From Paraconiothyrium sp. Pb-2020 (lineage: Eukaryota; Ascomycota; Dothideomycetes; Pleosporales; Didymosphaeriaceae), in the NCBI GenBank assembly GCA_022419385.1, contig JAJUBI010000006.1, positions 2,294,001-2,358,000 of the forward strand: a DNA stretch of 64,000 nucleotides. The letters run 5' to 3'. A program made the position numbers and the translations under genes. How positions within the stretch are numbered: position 1 is the first letter of the stretch; each line of letters starts with the position of its first letter. Below the pieces are notes generated by a model. The model was not told the DNA's origin, made no database searches, and saw only the letters and a program-made list of their open reading frames with translations. This document shows, piece after piece, positions 1-12,544 of the stretch.

Positions 1-1789
1 GGCGGTGTAGTGTTTCCTGTTCAACGGCTTGTTCTGCTGCGTGGAGGGGAAGGGGAAGCGAGGGATGCATGCAGCGGTGTTGAATGGTAGGGGTGTTGGC
101 TTATAGCCTGGGGTAAGCGGTGATGTGATGGCGGGGCGTGCATGCATTAGAGGAGGGTCACGTGGGTTAGAAGTCGGGCTCCTGTCCAGGTGAAATAGGT
201 AGGGAAGGTGTTTCGTGTGGTGTGAGATTGGGCTGGAGAGGCTCAAAACCGACTGGCTGGTTCTGACTGGGTGGTGTTTCGGGTTGTGGAGACGTATGTT
301 ATATACCGTCGATAGTATGTCAGTGTGTATTCGGTGCGGATGGTGAGGAGGGCATCCTTGGCCGCATAATGTGAGGCTTGCAGAGGTTTTCATCCATGTC
401 GTCGGGAAGCGCATCATACGAGCATCTGTTCATCAGCACCGTTGATCGTGCCACGAGCTAGAGGTATGCTATAGTACGGTTTACGGGGTCATGGCATCTG
501 TAAAGCAACAGACAAAGTGCTCTATTAATCACGCCGATCGCCGGCTCACTACGTCGTAACTCCCCTTTCAACCTAGCTTCTCTCAGAAGCTTGGAGTTTT
601 CCGATAGGATGCCCTAAGCGTTTGGGCGTCGCGCGCCAGATCCTGCTCCAGCTGCAGCTCTTCGGTGACCCTTCCCATCGGGGGGCAGCCTAACCTTGAA
701 GACGATCCGCGCTAACGTCACATCGATATTTGTGGCATACTGCGCGCTTTGGAGGGCAGTATGGCATTTTACTTGGAATTTCCTAAGTCAAATTGAGAGG
801 CATTACAACATCATTAGTGTATCGATTGGACGACAAACTCGTGGACTCTGACGAATGACTTTTGCGTGAGCGGAGCTGGGAAGGACAATAATGAGTAATG
901 AGTCAGTAGCAAATACTGCCAGAACTGGGACATGTTCGAGACCGCATGGATGGGATGGGATCATTCTAAATAAGAGTTATTGAGATCGAGAAAAGGCGAT
1001 CTCCGAGTTGTGAGTCGGCCCTAAGTACCAGGGGAGGCGGGTGCGAGGCCCATAGGCGAATATTCGCAAAAGTACCAAGATTTACTTTGACCGCTCTGAC
1101 TGAAGCAGCGTGGAAGTGGAGGGCCACATGCTCTGGCACTGACACCATGATAGGTACGCAATGATTATCGTCGCGCTTCCCGATCGAGCTTTCCAGAAAA
1201 CTAGTTTTCTTCGTGTCACTCAGGTTTGACGAAGTTGAACGAGTTAGCCGAAGCTCCTTATGAAGAAGAGTTTAGCAGGTCGCCGTGCAAGAAGTCTTCG
1301 AAAGCTTGAGAGATTTCCCTCTGGGTTGCGAAGTATGCTTTACACTGATTGGTGTTGTTTCATAAGTGAAAGCGTGGGACTCGCGTGGCTAGCACTTGGG
1401 CAAGAGTTGAGCGATGATACCGGAAATTTTATACGGCCTGATTTGGGCATTTTATGTCAAGGTCTTATGGCAAAGGTAACGTTGTTGTATTTGTAGTGGG
1501 TTGTTAGATTCAAAAAATTGAGGACATGTGTTTGGTGTTCCGATGGGTGACTGGGAGCCAGGGACCGACCGAGCTTGGACCGACGAGATTCACACCTTCC
1601 ACCACCGCCAGTCACGTCATCAACCGCGCCGAATGCAACACTCTGCCAACAATACACTACAGACGGACCATACACTCACTTTGGATCCCACGAAGTCTTG
1701 GCACACGCGTGCTGTTCTCAGGAAACTTTGCTTGGACTTCACACTTTTCGAAACGAGTCAGCACGTACTTCAACCATTGAATCTGCAAT
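1..1789. other. Intergenic, no supported gene
   Basis: I see no reading frame with coding character here. Short overlapping frames between about 1260 and 1780 lie directly upstream of the hydrolase gene and more likely represent its promoter and 5' leader. No tRNA or clear repeat was recognised. Confidence 0.5.
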
Positions 1790-2707
1790 ATGCCTCCTAA
1801 AAGACGTAAAGGCAATGATCATGAGGACGCTCCGGAACCGAAAAGACGCGTGACAAGGTCTGCATCGAAAGCGACAGCTCCAGCAAAAGACGTTACAAAG
1901 TCGAAGTCCGAAGAAGTAGCCGTGAAGCACTCAGAAACCACCAAGGGGGCTAGGAAAGCTGCATCATCAAAGAAGAAGACGTCTAAACAGGTCAAAGACA
2001 CGACGGCTGATAGTGCACCCTCCCGAGGGACCACGGTCACTACCCTCACCATCGAGCACGACTCCCTCAAGAAACCCATCACCTGCCATCAATATAATAC
2101 CCCTTCTGAAATTCCCCGACAGTTGCCGATGCTCGTATTCACCCACGGCGCAGGAGGCACGCTCTCAGCCCCAGCAGTAGTCAACTTCTGCAGCGGCTAT
2201 TCGAAGATCCGGTCCACTCTCGCCTTCCAAGGCTCTATGAATCTCAACGCGCGAGTCAAGGGTTTTGACGCATGTATATCCTACCTAAGCCTTGAAGCAG
2301 GATGTCTTATCTTGGGTGGCCGAAGCATGGGTGCGCGCGCCGCTGTCATCGCAGGGACTAAAGCCATAACCGCCGGTATCGAGCGCAGGCTCTCGCTCAT
2401 CCTGGTTTCATACCCCTTGAAAGGTCCGAAGAATGATATCAGGGATAAGATCCTGCTAGACCTGCCGGAACATGTCCGCATTCTGTTCATCGTTGGTGAG
2501 AAAGATGGTATGTGCCCTCTCGAATTGTTGAAGAAGACGCGGGAAGAGATGGCTGCCAAGTCAAAGTTGATGGTGGTTAGGGGAGCGGATCATGGTATGC
2601 AGGTTAGACCCACATCGGAGGAGAAGCGCTTGGGCGAGGAGGCTGGGAGTTTGGCGGCTGCCTGGGCAGATGGCGAAGGTGATGACAAGGACGAATACAT
2701 TGTTTGA
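1790..2707 (+). CDS. KANL3/Tex30-type alpha/beta hydrolase fold protein
   Basis: Single-exon frame of 305 residues. The first ~85 residues are basic and low-complexity, rich in Lys, Ser and Thr, with a MPPKRRK start that resembles a nuclear localisation signal. A hydrolase-like domain follows: FTHGAGG near residue 117 (an oxyanion-type HGAGG turn), LAFQGSMN near residue 145, and GGRSMGARAA near residue 180, which is the nucleophile elbow (GxSxG) of the KANL3/Tex30 family. A late GADHGM supplies the expected histidine, and an acidic residue occurs in GEKDGM. The family link follows from these motifs. The substrate is unknown and many family members have no proven activity. The gene is convergent with the RMP1-type gene, about 360 bases away. 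The methionine chosen is the first in frame. Confidence 0.85.
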   Translation: MPPKRRKGNDHEDAPEPKRRVTRSASKATAPAKDVTKSKSEEVAVKHSETTKGARKAASSKKKTSKQVKDTTADSAPSRGTTVTTLTIEHDSLKKPITCHQYNTPSEIPRQLPMLVFTHGAGGTLSAPAVVNFCSGYSKIRSTLAFQGSMNLNARVKGFDACISYLSLEAGCLILGGRSMGARAAVIAGTKAITAGIERRLSLILVSYPLKGPKNDIRDKILLDLPEHVRILFIVGEKDGMCPLELLKKTREEMAAKSKLMVVRGADHGMQVRPTSEEKRLGEEAGSLAAAWADGEGDDKDEYIV

Positions 2708-3070
2708 GACGAGGAATGATGAATGGTCCTCGGTCAACACTATGCCGCATCGTCGAAGGGTGTCTTGACGTATAATGGCAGGTCGGAAGAAGCTCGAGCT
2801 GCGTGAGTATCAAGGGGTAACTCGCTATCACGAAAAAAACGTTGCATCTCATCATTGATAGCTCATCAAAAGCCGGTATAACTGTCAGCAGTTGAGATAT
2901 TTCCTCAGGCTTCCTGGTGCAACTCGTAGGCTTTCACATCCTGAGGAAGTCGCGCTCTGCGAGTGGTATCATAGTGTTACGTTGTAAAACGAAACACACA
3001 CCGCCATCATTGCCCACGTGTTTTGCTTCGCACATAACACCTTTACAGGGTCAAGATGAAACTCTCCTCT
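2708..3070. other. Convergent intergenic region
   Basis: This is the shared 3' flank of two convergent genes. Short frames here overlap on both strands and show no family resemblance. I see no RNA gene. Confidence 0.5.
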
Positions 3071-3659
3071 CTACTCCTCCCTCTCCACCACCTGTCCCTC
3101 ATCCCAATGCGGCTCGTCAATATCCATCATGCCGCCGTACTCTTCGGCGAGGAAGCCCTCATCCATCGCAGTCAACACACCCTTCACATCGTCCGAGGCC
3201 ATCTCCTCGTACACTGCCGTGATGCCGGTGATCCGGCACACGCGCGCCACGGACGCCATGAGCGCAAGGCCCAGCGCAGCAAACGGGCCCACAGCGACGA
3301 GCTGCGTAAAGTGCCTTCAAATAATCAGCTACACGTCGAATTCTCATAGTCGAAGGTGAAATAGCTCACAAATACCACTGATGGATGCACTTTTCGTCCC
3401 AGTACTTCAGACGGAGCACGATCTGCTCGGCAGCCCCCTTCTTCTTATTGTGCTCCATCTCCTCCACCAGCAGGCGCATCTCCTTGCGAAAGTGCCACAA
3501 TGACTTGAACCAGTGGTTGCGGCGGTGCTGGTTTCGGTTGCGGATGAATAGCTTGTCGAGGAGGGCGTGGATATCCTTGAGCTGCGCTTTGTCTTTTTCA
3601 GAGGCGTTGAGCACTTCTTCAGCGTAGAAGGGGAGGGGAGGGATCGTGGCGGCGGGCAT
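3071..3659 (-). CDS. RMP1: RNase MRP protein 1 (Rmp1-like) subunit
   Basis: Two-exon model on the minus strand: exon 1 at 3659-3370, a 55-nt intron at 3369-3315 (GTGAGC donor, GCTGAT branch site, GAAG acceptor), exon 2 at 3314-3071, giving 177 residues. Exon 1 carries the RNase MRP protein 1 RNA-binding signature: an amphipathic helix with DKLFIRNRNQHRRNHWFKSLWHF, then a lysine-rich stretch and LRLKYWDEK. Rmp1 is a nucleolar subunit specific to RNase MRP, which cleaves pre-rRNA in ITS1 and some mRNAs. Exon 2 contains an alanine-rich helix and ends in an acidic tail. Length is close to yeast Rmp1 (about 200 residues). The splice choice joins L to HFTQLVAVGPF in frame. Family assignment is good; the exact 3' border depends on the intron call. 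Confidence 0.8.
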
Positions 3660-6600
3660 TTTGGTGGTTGGAAGATGGTGATTTGGGTGAAGGTGTTATT
3701 GCTGAAGATCGCTTAGGAGCGCAGGACGTTAAGTAGATAATGTACGGTCGCGCGGGTGGCGATGGCGTTTGATGCGTGTATCCGTCAATAAGCTGGACAC
3801 CTGGTGTGTGTATTAAATGACAAAGCTCGTGAGCGCGTCGTTAGGCAGCGTGCCGTCAAAGCGCGGGAGCGTATAGCAGGTAGTAAAGCAGCAGCGCAGC
3901 AGCGTAGATGGTGTGTTCATGCTATGAGCGGGACGCCGAAGGGGTCGTAAGCTGCGGGCGCAGATAGAAAAAGCCGAGAGTGAGAGGGCAGAATAGAAGG
4001 CGCCAGTGTTTACGCTGTTGTTGGGGGAAAACTTCCGTAGTGAAATGGAAACCACACATGCAGCAGGCGATTATGCTGGACGACGTCGAGCACACAGCAC
4101 GCTTAAACGCTTGAACGTGATAGCAGAGAATCTCCACTGCGCATGCGGCCTGACGCTGATGGTCTTGCGACACTGCTTTCCTCAGCTAAAGGTTCCTCTA
4201 TTATCTCTTGTTTTAAAGTTCATATTCACTTACCCTCGTGATGTCTGGATCTGTTGGAGCAGTGGTGAGCCGATCTCCGGCACGGGGATGCACTTCAAGT
4301 TTCCGATTATCCTACACAATTTTGTTATTCTGGCAATATTAGGTTCAAGTCGCCAGAGTAAGATGCTACCAGTGTCGTGTAACAGGACTACGGGGACAGC
4401 CACAGTTGGGGCGGCTGCCAAGCAGTTGAACTTGGGAGAATATCGCGGGTTGACGTACAGAAGCTGGTACTGTCGTACAGCGGGGTCAGCTGGCATATGG
4501 CGCTGAGAACGCAGGCCTCCGTATATAGATAGTGTTGCTATACGAGAACGTCGCGTGGTGTGGGTATTGGGTTCGGGAGCTTAGCGCGGGCGGATTGTGC
4601 GGGAGCTGTGCAAGGTGCCGAACTCATCTCAACGTCCACTCTTGCGTCGTCTATGTGGCCTCTGGTTCTCTTGCTAATCCTATTCGTGACATGGTCATGA
4701 GGCCCGTTTCTTCATGCTAAAGCCGATGCTGGTAGAAGTTTGCTGCCCTAGTGGCCGAGTCCAAATTCGGTCCGTGCGGACCCGTTGACCTTTGCAGGGA
4801 TCGATTTGTGGGGCGCGCAACGTGCCTTCAATACAAATCGACCATGGAAATTCTAAAGTATCCCACCTGTATAGCGTCAGAGTATCCATCGGATCGACTT
4901 CCCCGCCCGACCGCGTCCGCATACCCGCATCCGTCTGTACAACCTTCGTATATGGGAGGGGATGCCGGGACCTAATTCCGGGCCCTTGCGATCAGTCGCC
5001 AGCATCCTCCCAGCAAGGTATCACAGCAATGCTGAGAGCGGATACTTGCACCCGCAAATTCCAGCACGAATTCTCGTCGTCGGGAAAGTTTCGCGGTGGG
5101 TTTCGACGACGTTGAGTCGCCAAATCTAGTCCTCTATAGGTAGGGTACATACATCCCTTTCTACACCGCACGCGTGAATATAAGCCGGACCTATCTCCGT
5201 TTGGTTCCCTCTGATGATTTTGAAACCTCTCATAACATTGCCAAGCTCAGTGTTCAGGATTGGGAAATCGTACTCAGTGAGATGATCTGCTGAAAGTATC
5301 ATTGACGCCCAATCAGAGAACTGAAACGCCCGATATGGCTGTGATAGCGCTGCGTTGTTGACAATACCGTATAACCAAGAATCTGTGAGATGCTATTGAT
5401 GGAGCAGAAGTGGCCACAACGCTCGATATCAGCTGGTCACTATCGCATGGTCTTGCTAAATGCTCGATAGAAGCCAAGAAGAAGTCAAGATATCCGAGGT
5501 TGTGATATTGAGTGAGACCTGCCGAACGTAATCGTTTCTATTTCTGTGACCCACGATCTGTAATGACGTCGCGGCTGAGACTAGCATGTCTTTCTGTGCC
5601 GAAGTCTATGGATACATGTTTCTTGGTATTTAGACTGTGTCGCTCCTGCAAGATCCAAGGACTATGAGCGTTTCTACTTCTTCTTGGTGGTGAACCACCT
5701 TGCCGTTCTGTTGTTCTGCGTGGGCCTCGTTGTGGTCGCGATTGCCAAAAGAAAAACAATTATATCGCTGCCTTCCGGGTTCGAACCACCGCCAAAAAGA
5801 AAACCCCGTGCGGTAGGGAAAGGGAAAAGTCTTAACATTTTACCCTTTTGAAACACAACGGAAGACTTACCTGAAGGTCCCCTGCTTCCACTGCGCCATC
5901 CATCGCAGTGCCCAACGGCCTGGTTACCGAAGGTGCAAGTAAACCAAACCTTTCTGTTTATATAGCAGAAGAACGGTGAGGTGGGCGTTCTTGCCTAGTT
6001 GAAAATGACACAGGAAGTCCAAATTTGCTGTGTGGGCATTACCCCGCTGTTGAATGTCTCTCTCTCTTTCACCGATTCGGTTTTGGCTCCGTCTTCCACC
6101 GCATCTGAAGGCAGAATCGGGCTCGATATGGGACTAGGACAACAGCTTGCCTGGCGACCGACCGTAGCAGCCTAGGGCATGCTCGTTCCGCGACTGTGAG
6201 GTGTTGGTAAACCATCTTCAATGCTGCGGCCAACTGACAAAGCACAGAGCCCGTCACCGGGAACGTTTTGTCCGCATCAATCTCGCGACCATAGCTCCGT
6301 ATCTTTTACCCGTACCCAAAATACTGCAAAGCATCCGATAACCAGTACTTAGCCGACTGCGTCTCTCGTCACCGCTAGCCCTACGAAGGGGACTCGAGAC
6401 ATAATCGACTACGACTTCGTGAACGCGCAAGGCCAGACCGCCTTGACCACCGAGCCCGCAGTTAGAAGCGAACGTCAAGGACATCCAGATAGAGCATGGC
6501 TGATCTATGTCTGATCTATTCAATTGGCTTCGAAGGTGCCTGTATCGCAATCATAACGAGCATCCCTAGGCCGATGACCCAAGGATGGGCGTATTGCAAT

Positions 6601-9600
6601 GCAGGCACATATCAGGGATATACGCATGAAGTCGAAAGGACGCACAATTTTCGCGTTCAATGGTATACTTCAGCATGTAAACAGGAGGGCGGTCTCGTCG
6701 GCAGGGTCCACAGCAAAATAACGAGAGAAGAGAAACCAGCCGGGAAGACACCGTCCTGTTTTAGGCAATGAATGTTTCTGGCAATGAATGGCCAAGACAA
6801 GGAGACCCGTTATGGAAAGGCACTCGAGACGAGATGAGTCTGCAGATATCGTGGACGCGGCGAGTGCCGTGAACAGCGCGTGAGTCCCATTACGCGTCGT
6901 CGTCGGGAATGTTCGGGCCTGGGCTACGTCAAGGACACCAGTCACCGCGTCAGGTATGACGGCGATCGGTGTCATACATACAGGTACTGAAGACGAGGTT
7001 GTGGAAGCATCGTATATCGTTGTGTTAGGTAGTGGGGCGATGGTCGGTTGACTGGACAATGTTTTGAAGCGAAATGCGTAAAGCGAAGCCCTGGTTGATA
7101 AATGGGTCTCGATAGGACGTTGCTGGAGGGAGACCTCTCGGGGTTCCAAGCTTGCTTTCAACTGATCTCAATGTTTTGAACGTTCTGGCTCTTGCATCTT
7201 TCACGGAATGTAGTCGAGGTGCGAGGCACGGTGTGGGCGCTAATTAACGCTAGTCGGCGAAGCCGGATTGACTGTCGGTGTTGTCTCGGGTCAACGACGA
7301 ACGTATAGTACATTTTCTAAATAGAGATGAACCTTCGCTGGAGACGAGTTGCGGTCTAAAGATCCGCGCGAAGATGCGCTCATGTGATAGCTGGGCACGT
7401 GGAGAATTTGGCGTTGCTACTGGTACTGGCATCGACAGAAGTAACACGTAATGAACGTTTTCAATCTCAGACGACAAAAGTCAGCCCCAAGCATGTCGTA
7501 CTTAAGCGCTTTATTCGCAGCGACCTCACATGATGAACATGAAGCTCATTACATTATGCCTTCCCAGGTCAAGTGTTTGGCGTTGTGGAGAGAGCGAGAA
7601 GACTCCGTCCCGAGCCAATGCACACAGGGATGGTCCTGTCAGCCATGTATGATGATCGCACAACTCCAGATATCGGAGGGTCTTGGAGAACTATTAATTA
7701 TGACATCGTCCGAATGTTGCACCCGCAAGAGCGCTTGCAGAGTAGCTGGGAGTGCTGGGGTTTGAGAGCACAGATGGCTAGCGGCGCTGTTGAGAAGGGG
7801 CTGAATATACGCTCGCAGCCCTCGGATCTGCACCATCACACCGGGTGTAGAATCTGAATCATATGCGCTGCATCACTTTGGGAGCAGCTTATGCAAGCAT
7901 TGGATGCTCTACATGTTTGGCGTTGAGCCTCCCACGGCCACCGGAGGGTAGCTAGAAAGCAATGGACCGGCAGAGATCCTCGGGCGGGTAACTAGCGGAG
8001 CCGTTGCAGCGGGATGTCTAAATTCTAGATCTCCATAGAAAGAATTGAAGTAGCGATGCCAGCTATATGTGCGCGGGATGGTACGATTTGGGAGAAGCCC
8101 CGTCGAATTCTATCTGTTTGATAGATTTGGTGTTGAGCCCACTGCAGGCTCCACAGAATGCAATCGGCTGGTAACGAGCTCGATGCCTAGCGCCTCTGTT
8201 ATGGCGGGTTGCAATTCATCCTTAAGCTTTAAGATCCCCGCCACGAGATGTATTACAGCATTGATGATTACACGCGCTTAACCGTACGGCTCAGCAGAGC
8301 TTCTCCAAATTCTGTCCTCTCCCTCGCTCCTATGTTGAGCCCATGAACCCCCGGAAGAGGTGGCGGAGGTGCGGGCCTTGCAGTAGGCGCTAAGGTTGAG
8401 CCAGGGGTTGTTGTTCGCAGCGTCGGCGGAGGCTTTCACTGTTCCACCCCCAAGTCGCCATATCTCCACCACAACAAAAGATTTCGTGATAAAAAGTGCT
8501 GGAGGCTGATCGTAGAGCTCTCCATATCCTCCGCAGAATCTTTATCCCTCTGAAATCCTGGTGTTGAGGCTCGAAACAGGGGTGTGGGGGTAGGCATGGT
8601 GAGGCCCTAGCGCTTGGTGTTCGCGCGGGCGACGGACAACTTTGGCACGCTCACCCACACAGATCTCCACACCTACAACACCTATCGCAACGCCGACGAC
8701 ACCACGAGAACGCCCTCGAATAGCTCTCCCTCCGCAGCCGCTTTATACAATGAGGGCCAGGCGTCAAGGCCCGTAGCAGGCGGGCCAGGGTAGCCTCGAT
8801 ATGACCTTTGCGAGTGTCCACGACGCCGACGACGCTCTCCTACATCAATGGCGACCCGATACAACGCGAACAACAACGTGGGAGATAGGTTGTTCTTTCG
8901 CTGCAGCTGAAGCGGGTACGTGCATTGCAGTCGCAACACCCTTGTTGCTCCTGAGTGGGCGCAGCGGGTGTGAATATGCCCGAGACTCCTCCTGGGGACA
9001 TCGTCATGTGCTCAACACCTCGTAAGCACCTCCAGTTGTCCCCACAGACCCGTAGGTGGCGCTGTTCGAATGAACACAGATCGTGCTTTTGCATCTGCCT
9101 TTGCATCGAAGAGCTGACTTTGAGACAGAGCCCATTGGGAACAGCGACGTGACCTCCGCACGACCCCACCCTCAACGCAATAGGCAATATGCATTTCCGC
9201 AGCAAACAACCACGCATTCCGCGGACAACGCACCCCGAATCGGGGCATACTACGCCATCGTCCCCGTTACGGTACATACTGGCGGCGTCGTGCAGATAAG
9301 CAAGGAGACCACGCGAGGTCGAATCTGGATGTGGGGCGTTGGCCTGCAGCATGCCAGGGCCTCTGAGCATTTATGATGCGCATCGTACTCCTCCAAGATC
9401 GCACCCTCGCACACGAAGCTCGCCCAGGATGTCGGAACGAGGAAGTCTGCTGGTCTTTGTCGATCATATTCGAGGGGCTTCCGTTGGCATCGTGAATCCT
9501 TGTCGATGCCGGTCTCCGGGCGATGGCAGCAGGTCTTGACCCACCTGGAGCAACGTTGGGATGTCCACTTTTCGAATTGATATCTACCGGCTTCGATCTT

Positions 9601-10319
9601 TGGGCGAGGCCCAACTGCAACCGACCGACCGGCAGTCATATGAACGGTCCCAAGGACAAGAAGCATTGGGCGTCGAGCTTGGATGGGGTCTTCCCACTTT
9701 GTGCTGCACCCTGCAAGTGTTGCAGTCGTCACCCGTCGATCGGTGAGAGTCCGGTATTTTGACGATGAAGAAACTGTCTTGCGCAATACAGCTGAAATGG
9801 CCTGATAAGTCTCTGAACGGCAGTAGGTCTCCCGTGCAAGAGATCATATCGATGGTTGGCAGAGAAGAGGAGGTGCTCGACCATGATCCCACTGGCTTGT
9901 GCCAACGACTAGGTCCAGCCCATGAACAGATGCCACATTCCAGGTTATGCCATTCGAAGCCGATGCTGATGAAGTCACTTGCTTGACCTCAACAAGGTCT
10001 TCCCTCGGATATCAATCTGCCGACGTTCATGGCAAGGTGCACTTCTTGTGAAGCACCTGTGCGCGGAATCGTGTGCTAAGACTTTGATCGGCATAATGCT
10101 TTTTCAAGTGCAATCGACGAACACTTGATCCGGATCGTCTGAATTAAATGATCGATAGAGCCACGCTGAATGTCTTCAGCCAGTGGTGTGAATGCGCAAG
10201 GTACTATTTTGTGTTGCAAGCTGATCCAACCTCTCCCGGCGGACTTGGTGCGTCTTTCTGAGGAAGTTCATCTGAGGTGCTCTTGTGCTCAACAAGGTAC
10301 GACCTTCTAACAACCTAGC
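3660..10319. other. Gene-poor region, left part
   Basis: No frame here shows conserved motifs or convincing codon bias, although many short overlapping frames exist on both strands. Minus-strand sequence at about 3.8-4.2 kb encodes short hydrophobic runs interrupted by stops and could be an old membrane-protein relic. At 5.78 kb there is a GGGTTCGAACC core that fits a Pol III B-box on the minus strand, followed on that strand by a T-run. Fragments such as GGTGTTGAG recur at 7.9-8.6 kb and resemble pieces of the decayed repeat at 12-13 kb. Confidence 0.5.
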
Positions 10320-10322
10320 TTA

Positions 10323-10443
10323 CCCTGGACCTTTGAAACCCTGGACTTTGAAACCCTGGACTTTGAAACCCTGGACTTTGAAACCCTGGACTTTGAAACC
10401 CTGGATTTTGGAACCCTGGACATTGGAACCCTGGGCCTTGGAC
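10323..10443. repeat. 15-bp minisatellite, about eight units
   Basis: A 15-base unit (CCCTGGACTTTGAAA on the plus strand) is repeated head to tail. Unit 1 has one extra base, units 2-5 are identical, and units 6-8 diverge progressively (TTTTGGAA, CATTGGAA, GCCTTGGA endings). Because 15 is a multiple of three, the minus strand reads as a run of the pentapeptide KVQGF, but the frame around it has no other support as a gene. Identical central units with degraded edges are typical of a slippage-driven minisatellite. Confidence 0.9.
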
Positions 10444-12544
10444 TCCGGACTTTGACCACGGGAATAGGATCCGGACTCCTTGGACTTGAAAATCTTTATT
10501 CTCCTACCGAAGTTTGTAGCAGACCAGAAGGCCAAGTATGCAACACTCCTTTTCCTTGTTAGTCAAGCCATATGTTCCATCTCTTGTCGACCTGAATTAG
10601 AAATTGAGTAGCCCCGGCGCGGGCATAGAAAGAGATAGTTATGGGACGAAAGTGGACTCGCTTCGACAGACCTGATTGTCCCTTGGAAAGATGCCGCCCA
10701 TATTTGCATCGACCCAATCCGTTTTCCTCTGGGTTGAAATGCTACAGACACGAGCCCTTCAGGACACCGTGTGGCGAAAGATGGTCGTGACATCTCAAAG
10801 GTGGTTTCCGATACATGAGTTGTAACTCAAACCTTGTTCTCGATACTCCCAGTAATCCTGGGCTCCCGATGTCGCTCTGCCTTTGCCGCATGGCCTTTCG
10901 AGGTATCAACCGTTGCCTTCGATCACTGGAAGATTGCCGATCCAGGTTGCTTGGTTCAGCAACTTCACAAGGCGACAGCCACCTCCAACGTGCTTCTGAA
11001 GATAGCCACGACGCGGAGTCTATTCCTGATTCAGCACTTTCCAACAATTGGTGTCACCATGATACTTCCCGCCTTCAGCCTTCATTTCTCTGTCAAAGTC
11101 GTTCGTGGCGTGGCAGATTGCGTTGTAAATCGGTGCTGCACTCGAGGCAATGTCCACCTATTTATATGCCTCCTAATCCGCCCAGATGCCTCGAAGCCTT
11201 TCGTTTGCTTGGACGATTTCGAAATATTGCCATGGTACAGCTGTCGTCCCTATACGTCGAATATTTCGTCGAGGTTAGCATTTCGGGAGTCGGTGTCGAG
11301 TCTCAGGCCAAGAGGGCCGCTGGATCCGAGGCTCGCAGATTCGCGACGAGTGCAAAATGTTGGCGCTCGCCTGTAACTCTGTGCGGGCGGTGACTCCGCA
11401 TGATCAGGACCTTCTGAGCGTAGTCGCCGAGTGGATTCGCAAGCAGTTTGTTGAAACTGTCGGTCTTGGGGACCATGCATCGTGGATCGGGCTCGCAAAC
11501 TGGAGAAGGCCGCCATGGCATCTCTCGATATAAAGCTACGGTGCTGCCGCTGTGGGTTGGCTTTCCGTGACTGCTCTGCTTGGTGTCAAGTTAGCAAACA
11601 GACCGGTATTGCATCAAACTTTCTGAGCAATGCAGGGTGAATACGTACGGCAGGCCAGACTGACCCCATCCTAAGCAATGCTACGTACAGGCAAGCACCT
11701 GCAGCTGCGCTTTCTAAATTCCATGCGCCCCTAGGTGTCGACTCCTTGCCCGGAGAGGACTCGGAAGTTCGCGGTGTCCTTCGACAAGTAGCTCAAACAC
11801 ATCCGGGGTGTTGATGGGTTATGGCGTAGCCTCTCCTTGTCGCTGTCGGCCACCTTCGACGGGCCGCACCTCATCCGCCATCTCGAGTTTGACAAGGTAG
11901 TTCCGCAGCGCCGCAAAGCTCAGGATGTTCTATTCCAGCCTGTCCTACCTCCACTTATATTATGCCATTGTTGGATCGACCGGCGAACTCGGCCTTGCGG
12001 GGCAGCGCAGGGCTGGTATTACATCACGACATATTCAGCGGGTCGAGCATCGGGATGAAGAGTAGCTTCGCTTCCTCGTATGTCTCGATAAAGTTGCCCC
12101 CGAATAATATCGCCTCCATATCTGCTCGTGGTGTTGAGGAATCGGTCATGGATCTAGCTCGCTGGTGTTGATCCGCCTCCATCTCGGTCGGCGATTCGAT
12201 GGTAATACAAAGAGAGCCTGCGGCTCTCTCCACGTTCTGTCATAGCCTCTACCGCGCCATGCAATCGTCTGGAATCTCGGGGTTTTTCGCTATCGGTCTC
12301 GGAGCTCGACCGTTGGTGTCAGCGTTGGTCCGGTCCAAGGCCCTGCGCTTGTGTCTGCCTCGCCGGTTCGCGTACGAGGCTAAGGAATAGCTGTACCTAA
12401 CTGTACCACTCCGCATCATCTCGACGACGTCTTTCTCCCCCCTTTATGGCTCGTGGTGTTGAGATGTCGGTCGCGAAGCCCGCTCGCTGGTGTCGACGGT
12501 GAACCCTCCGCCTATAAATTGCTCGCAACCGTTCGTCTAGGGAT
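10444..12544. other. Gene-poor region, middle part
   Basis: Two overlapping plus-strand frames of 180-190 codons near 10.8-11.4 kb look like chance. They are in different frames over the same bases, lack domain motifs and have minus-strand frames opposite. From about 11.8 kb the sequence shares short motifs (GGTGTTGAG, CCGCCTCC, TCTCGCC) with the tandem repeat that follows, which suggests older, more decayed units. Confidence 0.4.

Noticed and set aside
4006..4506. 166-codon plus-strand frame
   Set aside because: Opposed by minus-strand frames of similar quality, with no motif; could be part of an old relic.
5640..5870. Possible tRNA around GGGTTCGAACC
   Set aside because: The putative T-stem does not pair on either strand and no anticodon arm can be drawn, so it was kept only as a B-box finding.
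10815..11393. 192- and 180-codon frames in two plus-strand phases
   Set aside because: Same bases in two phases, no family resemblance and inside the repeat-rich gene desert.
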